Positions 10,058 to 17,677 of a DNA stretch of 64,000 nt are shown piece by piece; within the stretch, counting starts at the first letter, position 1; every line of letters starts with the position of its first letter. The notes beneath the pieces were generated by a model that worked only from the letters and a program-made list of their open reading frames with translations, did no database searches and was not told the origin of the DNA. The DNA is from Pseudonocardia benzenivorans CB1190 (lineage in GTDB: Bacteria; Actinomycetota; Actinomycetes; Mycobacteriales; Pseudonocardiaceae). The DNA is taken from NCBI RefSeq assembly GCF_000196675.2, contig NC_015312.1, forward strand, positions 124,001 through 188,000. Direction: 5' to 3'. The translations under genes and the position numbers were made by a program.

Positions 10058-11296
10058 TCAGCCGTGCGCCCGGAAGACGAGGCTCGAGTGGCCGACGCGG
10101 ATCACGTCGCCGTCGGTCAGCTGGCAGCTCTGCACCGGGCTGCCGTTGACCGTGGTGCCGTTGGTCGACCCGAGGTCGGACAGGGTGGCGTTGTGGCCGT
10201 CCCAGCTGATCTCCAGGTGCCGGCGCGAGACACCGGTGTCGGGCAGCCGGAAGTGCGACTCCTGGCCCCGGCCGACGACGTGGGTGCCCTCGGTCAGCTG
10301 GTAGTTGCGACCCGAGCCGTCCTCGAGGCTGAGCGAGGCCTGCAGCTGCTGGTAGCCGCCGTAGCCCTGCTGGCCGTAGCCCTGGTCGTAGCCACCCTGC
10401 TGCTGGTAGCCCTGGTCGTACCCGCCCTGCTGCTGGTAGCCCTGGTCGTACCCGCCCTGCTGGTAGCCGCCCTGCTGGTAGCCCTGGTCGTAGCCACCCT
10501 GCTGGTAGCCGCCGCCCTGGGGCTGACCGTAGCCCTGGTCGTAGCCACCCTGCTGCTGGCCGTAGCCCGGGTCGTACCCGCCCTGCTGGTACCCGCCGCC
10601 CTGGGGCTGGCCGTAGCCCTGGTCGTAGCCACCCTGCTGGTAGCCGCCCTGCTGCTGGCCGTAGCCCTGGTCGTAGCCGCCGCCACCACCCTGGGGGTAG
10701 CCGCCGCCCTGCTGGTCGTACTGGCCGTAGTTCTCACGACCACCGCCTTGCTGGTCGTAACCCTGCGGCGGGGCGTAGGTCTGCTGACCGTAGCCGGGGG
10801 CACCACGGTCGTAGCCGTACTGCCCGTTCTCCTCGGGGTGGCCCGGTTGCTGGCTCATGGGTGCTTCTCCTGCGTTGCGTGCCCGCGTGGGCCGACGGGA
10901 AGCGTCGGGGTCCACTGACGAGCGGGTGCGGAACTGTCCCGTGTGCAGCGCCTCGGAGCGCTCCAGCAAGACTACGACGTCGCCGTAGGTGTCCCATCCC
11001 TGGTCGGCGAGTTGTGCGGTGACGTAGCCGGACAGCGATTCCTCGATGTGGCCTTCGTCGCCGGCCATGCGTTCGATATCGGACGGTCCGAGCTGCACGA
11101 CGTACCGGTTGGGCGCGAGGCGACGCCCTCCCGCGAGCTGCTCGATGTTGTCCTCGGCTTCCCTCAGCAGTGCTTGTGCGACCTCTTGGGGAACGACACT
11201 GCCTCCGAAGACCCGCGCGAACGCGTCGCCCACCATCCCTTGCAGACGGCGCTCGAATCGCTCGACGCGGCCCAACCGATCTTCCTCCGATCGCAT
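10058..11296 (-). CDS. fhaA: FHA-domain protein FhaA with DUF3662 and Gln/Gly/Tyr-rich middle
   Basis: About 412 residues. Residues 1-125 match the DUF3662 N-terminal domain of FhaA (RVERFERRLQGMVGDAFARV and following). Residues about 150-310 are a Q/G/Y-rich low-complexity segment, mainly variants of QQGGYDQGY. The last 90 residues are an FHA domain with GRGQESHFRL, SRRHLEI and DLGSTNGTTV. FhaA binds phosphorylated MviN/pseudokinase and regulates peptidoglycan synthesis in mycobacteria. It is the first gene of the operon. An internal ATG at 10,858 (MSQQPGHPEE) could be mistaken for the start, but the upstream domain is clearly coding. Confidence 0.92.
   Translation of the reverse strand: MRSEEDRLGRVERFERRLQGMVGDAFARVFGGSVVPQEVAQALLREAEDNIEQLAGGRRLAPNRYVVQLGPSDIERMAGDEGHIEESLSGYVTAQLADQGWDTYGDVVVLLERSEALHTGQFRTRSSVDPDASRRPTRARNAGEAPMSQQPGHPEENGQYGYDRGAPGYGQQTYAPPQGYDQQGGGRENYGQYDQQGGGYPQGGGGGYDQGYGQQQGGYQQGGYDQGYGQPQGGGYQQGGYDPGYGQQQGGYDQGYGQPQGGGYQQGGYDQGYQQGGYQQGGYDQGYQQQGGYDQGYQQQGGYDQGYGQQGYGGYQQLQASLSLEDGSGRNYQLTEGTHVVGRGQESHFRLPDTGVSRRHLEISWDGHNATLSDLGSTNGTTVNGSPVQSCQLTDGDVIRVGHSSLVFRAHG
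10340..10745 (-). repeat. Q/G/Y-coding tandem repeat region in fhaA
   Basis: Imperfect tandem units, on the plus strand built from TGGTAGCCACCCTGCTG and CCCTGGTCGTAGCC, encode QQGGYDQGY-type repeats. Units of roughly 24-45 bases alternate, giving a prion-like low-complexity segment. Copy number is likely to vary between strains. Confidence 0.75.
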
Positions 11297-11318
11297 CGGC
11301 GTGTTCTCTGTGTGCCCG

Positions 11319-11324
11319 ATCGTA
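11319..11324 (-). promoter_or_regulatory. Possible -10 element of the fhaA-to-trpG operon
   Basis: On the minus strand TACGAT lies 23 bases before the fhaA ATG, preceded by GTTAGCACAGT. No clear -35 element is visible. It is assigned mainly because fhaA heads the operon and the 160 bases up to the divergent tRNA must hold its promoter. Confidence 0.3.
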
Positions 11325-11458
11325 ACTGTGCTAACCCGACGCCGCGGCGCGGCCTCGTGACCCCATCGTGACCGACCGCGAGTGTGCCCGGTGATCGACG
11401 TCCGGGGGGCCCGGCGGGAGGGCCTTCGGGGGGTCGTGCTAACTTCTGCGAGTCGCTC

Positions 11459-11541
11459 GGGCGAGTGGCGGAATGGCAGACGCGCACGGTTCAGGTCCGT
11501 GTGTCCGAAAGGACGTGAGGGTTCAACTCCCTCCTCGCCCA
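11459..11541 (+). tRNA. leuT: tRNA-Leu (anticodon CAG)
   Basis: An 83-nt class II tRNA reading CUG. The 7-bp acceptor stem GGGCGAG pairs with CTCGCCC, followed by discriminator A. The anticodon loop TTCAGGT is closed by ACGG/CCGT, a long variable arm follows (GTGTCCGAAAGGACGTG), and the T arm contains GGTTCAACTCC. CCA is not encoded. TAACTT about 18 bases upstream is a plausible -10 hexamer. A leucine tRNA next to fhaA is also found in mycobacteria. Confidence 0.97.
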
Positions 11542-11591
11542 CAACGCACCTTCGCCCCCATCCGATGTCTTCCGGCCACGGTCGTGGTCCG

Positions 11592-12215
11592 TCAGGACCG
11601 GATGGCGGGCCGCTCCGGATGATCCGAGAGCACCAGTAGGTCCGCCTCCTTCCCGGGGGACCTCTCCGTCTCGTAACGCTCGTGTGCCGGCAGGGTCCAC
11701 CCGAGGTCGGCGGGCAGCCTGCGGCCCAGCGCCGCGGTCGACATCCGCAGGTGCACCCGCAGGTCGAACGGCAGGCCCCGGCCCAGCAGCAGCTCACCCG
11801 CGAGCACGACGACCGCGTCCGCCGCGAGCGTCGTGTAGTCGTCGCGGAAGGCGCGGTCGCGCCCCGCGTCGTGGAAGCGGCGCAGCACCCGGCCCGAGCC
11901 GTCCGCGCCCGCGGGGCCGAGCAGCTCGCGGCGCAGCGCGCCCTCGTCGAGCCAGCCGTCGAGGAACATGTCGACGTCGGTGCGCCCGTACTCGAGCCGG
12001 ACCGACGCCGGCCGCAGCCAGTCGCGCGCGTCGGCGACGAGCGGCGGTCGGCCCGCGGCGCGCAGGAGCTCGGCGACCGCCTCGGCGAGCTCGACCGGCG
12101 CGGTGGGGGGCGGGCCGTCGACCGCGACGCGGACCCGTCCGGGCACGGCCAGGGCGAGGTCGGCGATGCGCCGGGCGAGCGCCTCGCGCGTCGTCGGGGT
12201 GATCGCGGCGGTCAC
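11592..12215 (-). CDS. Uridine-kinase-like P-loop protein with degenerate Walker A
   Basis: A 207-residue protein resembling actinobacterial uridine kinase-like proteins: beta strand VRVAVDG at the P-loop position, the YGRTDVDMFLDGWLDEGALR region, LLGPAGADGSGRVLRRFHD, and the C-terminal ADLLVLSDHPERPAI. The expected GxxxxGK(S/T) nucleotide loop reads GPPPTAPVEL, with no Gly-Lys-Ser/Thr. Phosphoryl transfer is therefore doubtful and a pseudo-enzyme is likely. The GTG start at 12,215 is the furthest plausible one, and no strong ribosome site is seen. Family assignment is by pattern recognition and moderately sure. Confidence 0.72.
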   Translation of the reverse strand: MTAAITPTTREALARRIADLALAVPGRVRVAVDGPPPTAPVELAEAVAELLRAAGRPPLVADARDWLRPASVRLEYGRTDVDMFLDGWLDEGALRRELLGPAGADGSGRVLRRFHDAGRDRAFRDDYTTLAADAVVVLAGELLLGRGLPFDLRVHLRMSTAALGRRLPADLGWTLPAHERYETERSPGKEADLLVLSDHPERPAIRS

Positions 12216-12224
12216 GGTGCAGGT

Positions 12225-12280
12225 CGGCTCGGTGTGTGCGGCTCGGTGTGTGACCGGCTCGGTGTGTGGCCGGCTCGGTG
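12225..12280. repeat. Short tandem repeat between two minus-strand genes
   Basis: Four copies of CGGCTCGGTGTGTG, starting at 12,225, 12,239, 12,255 and 12,271 (the last diverges after CGGCTCGGTG), with 14- or 16-base periods. It fills most of the 75-base gap upstream of the kinase-like gene. No hairpin potential is obvious. Confidence 0.85.
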
Positions 12281-12290
12281 CCGGGACGGG

Positions 12291-12548
12291 CTACTGACGG
12301 TATCCCTCGACGACGGACGCCGACCGCTCCTCCGCCGCGTCGACGTCGAGACCCGCACGGCGCCGCGCGTCGCGCTGACGCAACAGGTCCCACAGCCGGT
12401 CGAGCTCGACGGCCAGCGCGTCGAGCCGCGCCTTCTCGTCGCCGTCGAGCGCCTTGCCGATGTGCGCGCGCTCGAGCCGGTGCTCCTCCTCGACGAGCTC
12501 GTTGATGCGGTGGCGCAGCGTGGCGTCCGGATCCTGGTTCGCGGTCAC
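12291..12548 (-). CDS. DUF2630 family small helical protein
   Basis: An 85-residue, highly charged, predicted all-helical protein with the DUF2630 pattern: RINELVEEEHRLERA near the N-terminus, then EKARLDALAVELDRLWDLLRQRDARRRAG. Function is unknown. The GTG at 12,548 was chosen because the conserved region begins right after it. An ATG at 12,626 would add 26 non-conserved residues. It lies upstream of the kinase-like gene across the tandem repeat. Confidence 0.78.
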   Translation of the reverse strand: MTANQDPDATLRHRINELVEEEHRLERAHIGKALDGDEKARLDALAVELDRLWDLLRQRDARRRAGLDVDAAEERSASVVEGYRQ

Positions 12549-12647
12549 GGCGCCCACGATAGGCCGTCCGGGCTCTCGGAAGGGGGCGTCGCAGCGTGCC
12601 GTCGTGAGCGATGCTGGGCGCCACACCCCGCGAGCGAAGGAGACACC

Positions 12648-13220
12648 TTGTCGCGACTCACCGGCCTGCGCCCCGCCGACATGGACGACGAGCAGAAACG
12701 GCTGTACGAGGAGATCGTCAGCTCACGCCGGGGACCGGGCTCCACGGCGGCCGCGCCGATCACGGACGAGTCCGGCGCGCTGCGCGGCCCGTTCGAAGCC
12801 ATGCTGCGGGCGCCCGGGATCGGCGACGCGCTGCAGCGCCTCGGCGCCGGCATCCGCTATCGCGGGTCCCTCAGCGGCAGGGAGCGCGAGATGGCGATCC
12901 TGGTCGTCGCCGCGCACTGGGAGTCGGCGTTCGAGCAGCACGCGCACGAGGCGGCCGGCCGTACCGCCGGGCTCGCCGACGCCGAGCTCGCCGCGCTGCG
13001 CGCCAAGGGCCCGGCGTTCGACGGTCCCGTGCTCGACGACCCCCGCGAGGCCTGCGTGCTGGCCACGGCCCGGGCGCTCGTCAGCACCGGGGACCTCGAC
13101 GACGAGCAGTACACGGCGGCGGTCTCGACGTTGGGTGAGGCCGATCTGTTCGAGCTGACGACACTCGTCGGCTACTACGCGACGCTCGCCCTGCAGATGC
13201 GGGTGTTCCGGGTCACGTGA
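12648..13220 (+). CDS. Carboxymuconolactone decarboxylase family protein
   Basis: A 190-residue all-helical protein of the AhpD/CMD fold. The typical opening SRLTGLRPADMDDEQKRLYE is followed by GPFEAMLRAPGIGDALQRLG, REREMAILVVAAHWESAFEQHAHE and the C-terminal LVGYYATLALQMRVFRV. The CxxC of AhpD peroxidases is absent, so the CMD/hydratase-like branch is more likely. The substrate is unknown. The start is TTG at 12,648, chosen because AAGGAG lies seven bases upstream. The next gene is an IclR regulator, a common pairing in aromatic or steroid breakdown clusters. Confidence 0.85.
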   Translation: MSRLTGLRPADMDDEQKRLYEEIVSSRRGPGSTAAAPITDESGALRGPFEAMLRAPGIGDALQRLGAGIRYRGSLSGREREMAILVVAAHWESAFEQHAHEAAGRTAGLADAELAALRAKGPAFDGPVLDDPREACVLATARALVSTGDLDDEQYTAAVSTLGEADLFELTTLVGYYATLALQMRVFRVT

Positions 13221-13271
13221 CCCCCGATCGGCGCAATGCGCGGGCCGTCCGGGTATCCGAGACTGTCAGTC

Positions 13272-14060
13272 GTGGCACGTGAGGAGGCGAGCGCCGGCAG
13301 CTCCGTGCTGCGCGCGTTGCGCGTGGTCGACGCCGTGGCCGCGGCGGGCGACGGGGTCACCGCCAAGGCGATCGCGCGCAGGCTCGGCAGCCCGCTCCCG
13401 ACGATCTACCGGGTGCTCGCCACGCTGGTCGAGGAGGGCTACCTCGTCCGGATGCAGGACGTGCGCGGCTACGGGCTCGGCTACCGCGTCGCGGAGCTGC
13501 ACGCCGTACTGACGGCGCAGGTCGTGCCCCACCCGGCGGTCGTCGCGATCCTGCAGGAGCTGCACGCCGACGCCCGCGCCGCGTCGTACCTCGCGACGTT
13601 CCGCGACGTCGACGTCGTGATCGCGCACGTCGAGCAGTGCGGTGCCCATCCCGGGCCGGGGCTGCGCGCGGGCGAACCCGTCCCCGCGCACGCCACGGCG
13701 GGCGGGAAGGTGCTCCTCGCCGGCCTGGACGGCCCGCGGCTGGCCGCCGTCGTCGCGCACGGGGGCCTGGCCCGCAGCACCCGCCGCACACTGCCCGACC
13801 GGCGTGCGCTCGACCGCGAGCTGATGCGCATCCGCTCGGCGGGGGCGGCCGTCGAGGTCGAGGAGTACGAGCGCGGCGTCGCCGGGGTCGCGGTGCCGGT
13901 GCGCGGGCCGGGCGGCGACACGTCGGCCGCGATCGGCGTCGTGGTGGCGCGCTCGGACTTCGGCGCCCGCCGCTGGGACCTCGAGGACGCGGTCCGGGTC
14001 GCGGCGGTGCGGGCGTCACGCGCGCTGGTGGTGGGGTCGGGCGCCGCGCACGCCCCCTGA
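13272..14060 (+). CDS. IclR family transcriptional regulator
   Basis: About 262 residues. The N-terminal winged helix-turn-helix (VLRALRVVDAVAAAGDGVTAKAIARRLGSPLPTIYRVLATL) is followed by a GAF-like effector domain with the family pattern HATAGGKVLLAGL and VEEYERGVAGVAVPVRG. IclR proteins sense small aromatic or carboxylic acids. The GTG at 13,272 is favoured because it precedes the usual short leader. An in-frame ATG at 13,236 would add 12 residues. It may control the adjacent CMD gene or the facing oxidoreductase, but no operator was identified. Confidence 0.9.
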   Translation: MAREEASAGSSVLRALRVVDAVAAAGDGVTAKAIARRLGSPLPTIYRVLATLVEEGYLVRMQDVRGYGLGYRVAELHAVLTAQVVPHPAVVAILQELHADARAASYLATFRDVDVVIAHVEQCGAHPGPGLRAGEPVPAHATAGGKVLLAGLDGPRLAAVVAHGGLARSTRRTLPDRRALDRELMRIRSAGAAVEVEEYERGVAGVAVPVRGPGGDTSAAIGVVVARSDFGARRWDLEDAVRVAAVRASRALVVGSGAAHAP

Positions 14061-14086
14061 GCCGGCCGCCCACACCCCTGCCCGAG

Positions 14087-14932
14087 TCAGCCGCCCAGTG
14101 CGGCGAGCTCGTCCAGCTCGGCCAGCGCCGCGTCGCGCGCGCCGGGGCCGCTGTGGTCGGCGAGCTCGAAGAGCACGCGGTCGACGCCGTTGTCGGCGTA
14201 GCCGCGCAGCGCGTCGGCCCGCTTCGCGCCGCCGTACATCGTCACCGGGATGTGGCCGCGGCCCGCGTCGGCCGCGCGGCGCTGCAGCTCCTTGACCCGT
14301 TCGCCGAACTCGACGAGGCCGTCGACCGGTACCCGCAGCGGGATCCAGCCGTCGCCGTGGTCGAGGACGCGGTCGAGCACCGAGGGGCCGCCGCCGCCGA
14401 TCAGGATCGGGGGCACCCGCGTCGGCTTGGGCCAGGACCAGATCGGGTCGAAGTCGACGAACTTGCCGTGGTACTCGGCCTCGTCCATGGTCCAGACGGC
14501 CTTCAGCGCCTCGAGCATCTCCAGCATCCGCGCGGTGCGGCTGCGCGGGTCGACGCCGTGGTTGGCCATCTCCTCGCGGTTCCAGCCCGGCCCGACGCCG
14601 AACTCGAAGCGGCCCTTCGCGATCCGGTCGACGCTCGCGACCTGCTTGGCGAGGTTGAGGGGGTGGTGCTGGTTGATGAGCGAGACGGCCGTGCCGAGCA
14701 CGATCCGTTCCGTCACCGTGGCCATCGCACCGATGGCGACGAACGGGTCGTAGGTGTGGGAGTAGCGCTCCGGCAGGTCACCCCCGCCGGGCCACGGCGA
14801 CTCTCGCGAGGTGGGGATGTGGGTGTGCTCGGTGAGGAAGAGGGACTCGAAGCCACGCTCCTCGACCGCGCGGGCGAGGTCCACCGGCTCGACGCCGTAG
14901 TCGGTCAGGAAGGTCACGATGCCGATCTGCAC
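14087..14932 (-). CDS. LLM class F420-dependent oxidoreductase
   Basis: A 281-residue luciferase-like TIM barrel. Family segments include FESLFLTEHTHIPTSRES, DPFVAIGAMATVTERIVLG, HPLNLAKQVASVDRIAKGRF, FGVGPGWNREEMANHGVDP and PPILIGGGGPSVLDRV. This matches the TIGR03619-type actinobacterial group, which is predicted to use coenzyme F420 or FMN. The substrate is unknown. GTG at 14,932 is chosen because GGAAGG lies nine bases upstream. A longer frame from 15,004 would overlap the divergent methyltransferase gene. Confidence 0.88.
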   Translation of the reverse strand: MQIGIVTFLTDYGVEPVDLARAVEERGFESLFLTEHTHIPTSRESPWPGGGDLPERYSHTYDPFVAIGAMATVTERIVLGTAVSLINQHHPLNLAKQVASVDRIAKGRFEFGVGPGWNREEMANHGVDPRSRTARMLEMLEALKAVWTMDEAEYHGKFVDFDPIWSWPKPTRVPPILIGGGGPSVLDRVLDHGDGWIPLRVPVDGLVEFGERVKELQRRAADAGRGHIPVTMYGGAKRADALRGYADNGVDRVLFELADHSGPGARDAALAELDELAALGG

Positions 14933-15002
14933 GCGGACGAGCCTTCCATCCAACGAAAACGGCTGCAGCGCGACCTCACGCACCGGCGCTAGCGTGCCGG
15001 TC

Positions 15003-16103
15003 ATGACACCGTTGGCCGAGCCTCCCTTCCGGGCCGATCACGTCGGCAGCCTGCTTCGCCCACGCGCCCTGCTCGAGGCCCGTGACGACCACGCCGCCGG
15101 CCGGCTCGACGACGCGGGCCTGCGCGCGGTGGAGGACGCCGCGATCCGCGACGTCGTCGCGATGCAGGAGGACGTCGGGCTGCAGACGGCGACCGACGGC
15201 GAGTTCCGCCGCACGTCCTGGCACATGGACTTCATCTACCGGCTCGGCGGCATCTCCAAGACCGACGAGCGGATCCGGGTCCGCATGGTCAACGCCGAGG
15301 GCGAGGGCGCGTTCACCTCGGCCGGGCTGGCGATCGACGGGAAGGTCCGCCTCGACGAGCCCATCTTCGCCGACGACTTCCGCTTCCTCGCCGGCCTCAC
15401 GACGACCACCACCGCGAAGCTGACGATCCCGTCGCCGAGCATGGTCCACTACCGCGGCGGGACGGCCGCGATCGACCGCTCGGTGTACCCCGACATCGAG
15501 GAGTTCTGGGCCGACCTCTCCGCGGCGTACGCCGCCGAGATCGCGGCGGTCGGGGAGCTGGGCTGCCGCTACCTGCAGCTCGACGACACGAGCCTCGCCT
15601 ACCTCAACGACCCCGCCGAACGCGCCGCCCACGGGGACGCCGACCACCTGCGCTACATCCGTCAGATCAACGCCGCCGTCGCCGGCCGGCCCGAGGGCAT
15701 GCGGATCACCACCCACATGTGCCGCGGCAACTACCGCTCCAGCTGGGCGGCCGAGGGCGGGTACGACTACGTCGCCGAGGCGTTGTTCGGCGAGCTGGAC
15801 GTCGACGGCTTCTTCTGCGAGTTCGACGACGAGCGTTCGGGCGGGTTCGAGCCGCTGCGCTTCGTCCCGCCGGGCAAGCGGGTGGTGCTGGGGCTCGTCA
15901 CGAGCAAGCGCGGCGCGCTGGAGAACCCCGACGACCTCAAGCGGCGCATCGACGAGGCGGCCAAGTACGTCCCGCTGGACCAGCTGTGCCTCTCGCCGCA
16001 GTGCGGGTTCTCCTCGACGGTCGAGGGCAACGTCCTCACCTACGACGAGCAGGTTGCGAAGCTGCGGCTGATCGTCGACGTGGCGCGCGACGTCTGGGGC
16101 TAG
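15003..16103 (+). CDS. MetE-like zinc methyltransferase (cobalamin-independent methionine synthase family)
   Basis: A 366-residue single-barrel relative of the MetE C-terminal domain. The opening FRADHVGSLLRP and TDGEFRRTSW are typical of the YxjG-type family. Likely zinc ligands are the His and Cys of THMCRGN, a Glu in FFCEFDDE, and the Cys in SPQCGFSSTVEG. These enzymes transfer methyl or related groups to thiols such as homocysteine. Epoxyalkane:coenzyme M transferases belong to the same fold family, so the thiol substrate is open. It is transcribed away from the oxidoreductase gene across 70 bases and runs with the methyltransferase 10 bases downstream. Confidence 0.85.
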   Translation: MTPLAEPPFRADHVGSLLRPRALLEARDDHAAGRLDDAGLRAVEDAAIRDVVAMQEDVGLQTATDGEFRRTSWHMDFIYRLGGISKTDERIRVRMVNAEGEGAFTSAGLAIDGKVRLDEPIFADDFRFLAGLTTTTTAKLTIPSPSMVHYRGGTAAIDRSVYPDIEEFWADLSAAYAAEIAAVGELGCRYLQLDDTSLAYLNDPAERAAHGDADHLRYIRQINAAVAGRPEGMRITTHMCRGNYRSSWAAEGGYDYVAEALFGELDVDGFFCEFDDERSGGFEPLRFVPPGKRVVLGLVTSKRGALENPDDLKRRIDEAAKYVPLDQLCLSPQCGFSSTVEGNVLTYDEQVAKLRLIVDVARDVWG

Positions 16104-16113
16104 GTTCGGCGGT

Positions 16114-16848
16114 ATGTCGGACGGGCCGCAGGGCTGGGGAACGCCGTTGTACGCGCGGGTGCTCGACGCCCTGCCCGCGGGTGCGACGGTGCTCGACGTC
16201 GGTTGCGGCGCAGGGGAGTTCGCCCGCGCGGCGGTCGACCGCGGGCACGCCGTCACGGGGCTCGACGTCGATACCGGCGCGGTCGCGGCGGCCGCCCGGC
16301 GGGTGCCGGAGGGCTCCTTCGCCGTCGGCGACGCACACGATCTCGCGGTCCCGGCCTCGTCGGTCGACGCGGTCGTGCTCGTGCAGGTGCTGACCCACGT
16401 CGCCAACCCGCTGGCGGCCCTGCGGGAGGCGGCGCGGGTCGTGCGGCCGTCCGGGACGGTCGTCGTGACGGTGTGGGGCCGGGAAGAGGAGTGCGACGTG
16501 CGTGCGTTCGGCGACGCGCTCGCCGGGCTGCTGCCGCCGCGCCCGCCCCGGCCGGGCGGACCGCCGCCGCTGACCGAGCCCGACCGGCTGGCCAAGCTCG
16601 TCGACATGGCGGGTCTGCGGGTGGACGCGGTCGAGGAGGTCGTGTGCCCGTTCGACTACGCCGACGACGACGAGCTGGCCGGCCCCGTGATCGACTCCGC
16701 GATGGGCCGCACGGCCGCGCGCCGCGCGGGCCCCGGCGGCGTGCGCACCGCGGTCCTGGAGGGCATGGCGCGGTTCCGGCAGGACGACGGTGGCTACCGC
16801 CTGGAGAACCTGTTCCGCGTCCTGACGGCGCGTCGTGAGCGGCGATAG
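16114..16848 (+). CDS. Class I SAM-dependent methyltransferase
   Basis: A 244-residue methyltransferase of the Methyltransf_11 type. Motif I is VLDVGCGAGEFARAA, the acidic SAM ribose site is GLDVDTGAV, and VGDAHDLAVPASSVDAVVLV and LREAARVVRPSGTVVVTVWG are motifs II-III. The substrate is not evident. TAGGTT lies seven bases before the ATG, suggesting a leaderless transcript although the previous gene ends only 10 bases earlier. Its stop codon is inside a terminator-like palindrome shared with the converging gene. Confidence 0.9.
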   Translation: MSDGPQGWGTPLYARVLDALPAGATVLDVGCGAGEFARAAVDRGHAVTGLDVDTGAVAAAARRVPEGSFAVGDAHDLAVPASSVDAVVLVQVLTHVANPLAALREAARVVRPSGTVVVTVWGREEECDVRAFGDALAGLLPPRPPRPGGPPPLTEPDRLAKLVDMAGLRVDAVEEVVCPFDYADDDELAGPVIDSAMGRTAARRAGPGGVRTAVLEGMARFRQDDGGYRLENLFRVLTARRERR

Positions 16849-16874
16849 TCGCCCGGGCGACGATCGGCGCTCAC
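16835..16874. terminator. Palindrome embracing both stop codons of a convergent pair
   Basis: A 40-base near-palindrome with arms GTGAGCGGCGATAGTCGCCC and GGGCGACGATCGGCGCTCAC, 18 of 20 positions complementary, centred on CCCGGG. The TAG of the methyltransferase and the TGA of the HAD gene both lie in the stem. There is no T-tract. A bidirectional hairpin terminator is the likely role. Confidence 0.7.
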
Positions 16875-17554
16875 AAGAGGTCGGCCAGCTCCGTGAACGA
16901 CGACACCGTGAGGGCGGCGTCCGGGTCGGTCGCGGGCGGGACGACGCGGCCGCCGAACTCGTCGGGCCGGTGGACGTAGAACGTCGTGAGGCCGCGGGCG
17001 CGGGCGGCGACCAGGTCGTCGACGTGCGCCGCGACCATGCCCACCTGCTCCGGACGCAGGGCCAGCAGCGCGGGCGCGGAGTCGTAGGCGCCGGGATCGG
17101 GCTTGTAGTGCCGGGCCACCTCGGCGCCGAGGACGACGTCCCACGGCAGCCCGGCCCGCTTGGCCATGTCGACCAACAGCGCGACGTTGCCGTTGGACAT
17201 CGGGCCGATCGTGAAGCGGGCCTTGAGCCGGGTCAGTCCCTCGACGGCGTCGGGCCAGGGGTCGAGGCGGTGCCAGGCCAGCACCAGCTCCGCGCGGACG
17301 GTGTCGGGCGGGTCGAGTCCGCGCTCGGCGAGCAGCGCGTCGAGGGACTCGCGATGCAGGACGTCGAGGATCGTCCAGGGGCGGCGCCCGCTGCGGACCT
17401 CCTCCATCGAGGGCTGGTAGCGGCCGCGCCAGTCGTCGGCCAGTTCGTGCGGGTCGTCGACGTCGGGCAGTAGCCGCGCCACCTCCCGCGCGACGCCGGA
17501 GCGCCAGTCGACGACCGTCCCGAACACGTCGAACACCAGCGCGCGGACGTCCAC
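16871..17554 (-). CDS. HAD-superfamily hydrolase, haloacid dehalogenase type II
   Basis: A 227-residue HAD protein. The nucleophile Asp is in VFDVFGTVVDW, motif II is the Ser-Asn of MSNGN, the motif III Lys is in HYKPDPGAY, and the motif IV acid is in MVAAHVDDLVAARARGL. This pattern fits the type II L-2-haloacid dehalogenase group, which cleaves C-Cl bonds or acts as a general phosphatase. The true substrate is unknown. The GTG start at 17,554 has GGAGG placed very close (one base), so the initiation site is uncertain. Confidence 0.87.
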   Translation of the reverse strand: MDVRALVFDVFGTVVDWRSGVAREVARLLPDVDDPHELADDWRGRYQPSMEEVRSGRRPWTILDVLHRESLDALLAERGLDPPDTVRAELVLAWHRLDPWPDAVEGLTRLKARFTIGPMSNGNVALLVDMAKRAGLPWDVVLGAEVARHYKPDPGAYDSAPALLALRPEQVGMVAAHVDDLVAARARGLTTFYVHRPDEFGGRVVPPATDPDAALTVSSFTELADLL

Positions 17555-17634
17555 GCCTCCGACCCTAGCCGCCGGGTGCGGCGGCCCGCGGGCGCCGCGC
17601 GCACAGGAGGAGCCGGGTGACCGGGCAATACGGA

Positions 17635-17666
17635 AACGGCCCCGGTCAGGCTTGACCGGGGCCGTT
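17635..17666 (-). terminator. Perfect 14-bp hairpin after the DUF59 gene
   Basis: Arms AACGGCCCCGGTCA and TGACCGGGGCCGTT enclose the loop GGCT. It sits 11 bases beyond the stop of the minus-strand DUF59-amidohydrolase-Adh operon and before the next minus-strand gene. On the minus strand the stem ends in TT followed by TCCG, so the U-tract is minimal. Confidence 0.85.
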
Positions 17667-17677
17667 CCTCGTCACCC

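Noticed and set aside
10340-10745. CRISPR array
   Set aside because: The repeats are in frame, variable in unit length, without spacers, and encode the Q/G/Y segment of FhaA.
10058-10860. A separate short gene starting at the internal ATG 10,858 of fhaA
   Set aside because: The upstream in-frame DUF3662 domain is continuous with it, so this is one FhaA protein.
1-11541. Replication origin oriC
   Set aside because: This kinase cluster is usually near oriC in actinobacteria, but no DnaA-box cluster, dnaA, dnaN or gyrase gene is in the window.
12648-13220. AhpD alkylhydroperoxidase
   Set aside because: The required CxxC redox motif is absent, so only the broader carboxymuconolactone decarboxylase family is supported.
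14055-14120. A stop-codon palindrome between the IclR and oxidoreductase genes
   Set aside because: Only a weak, bulged 8-bp pairing can be drawn, unlike the other convergent junctions.
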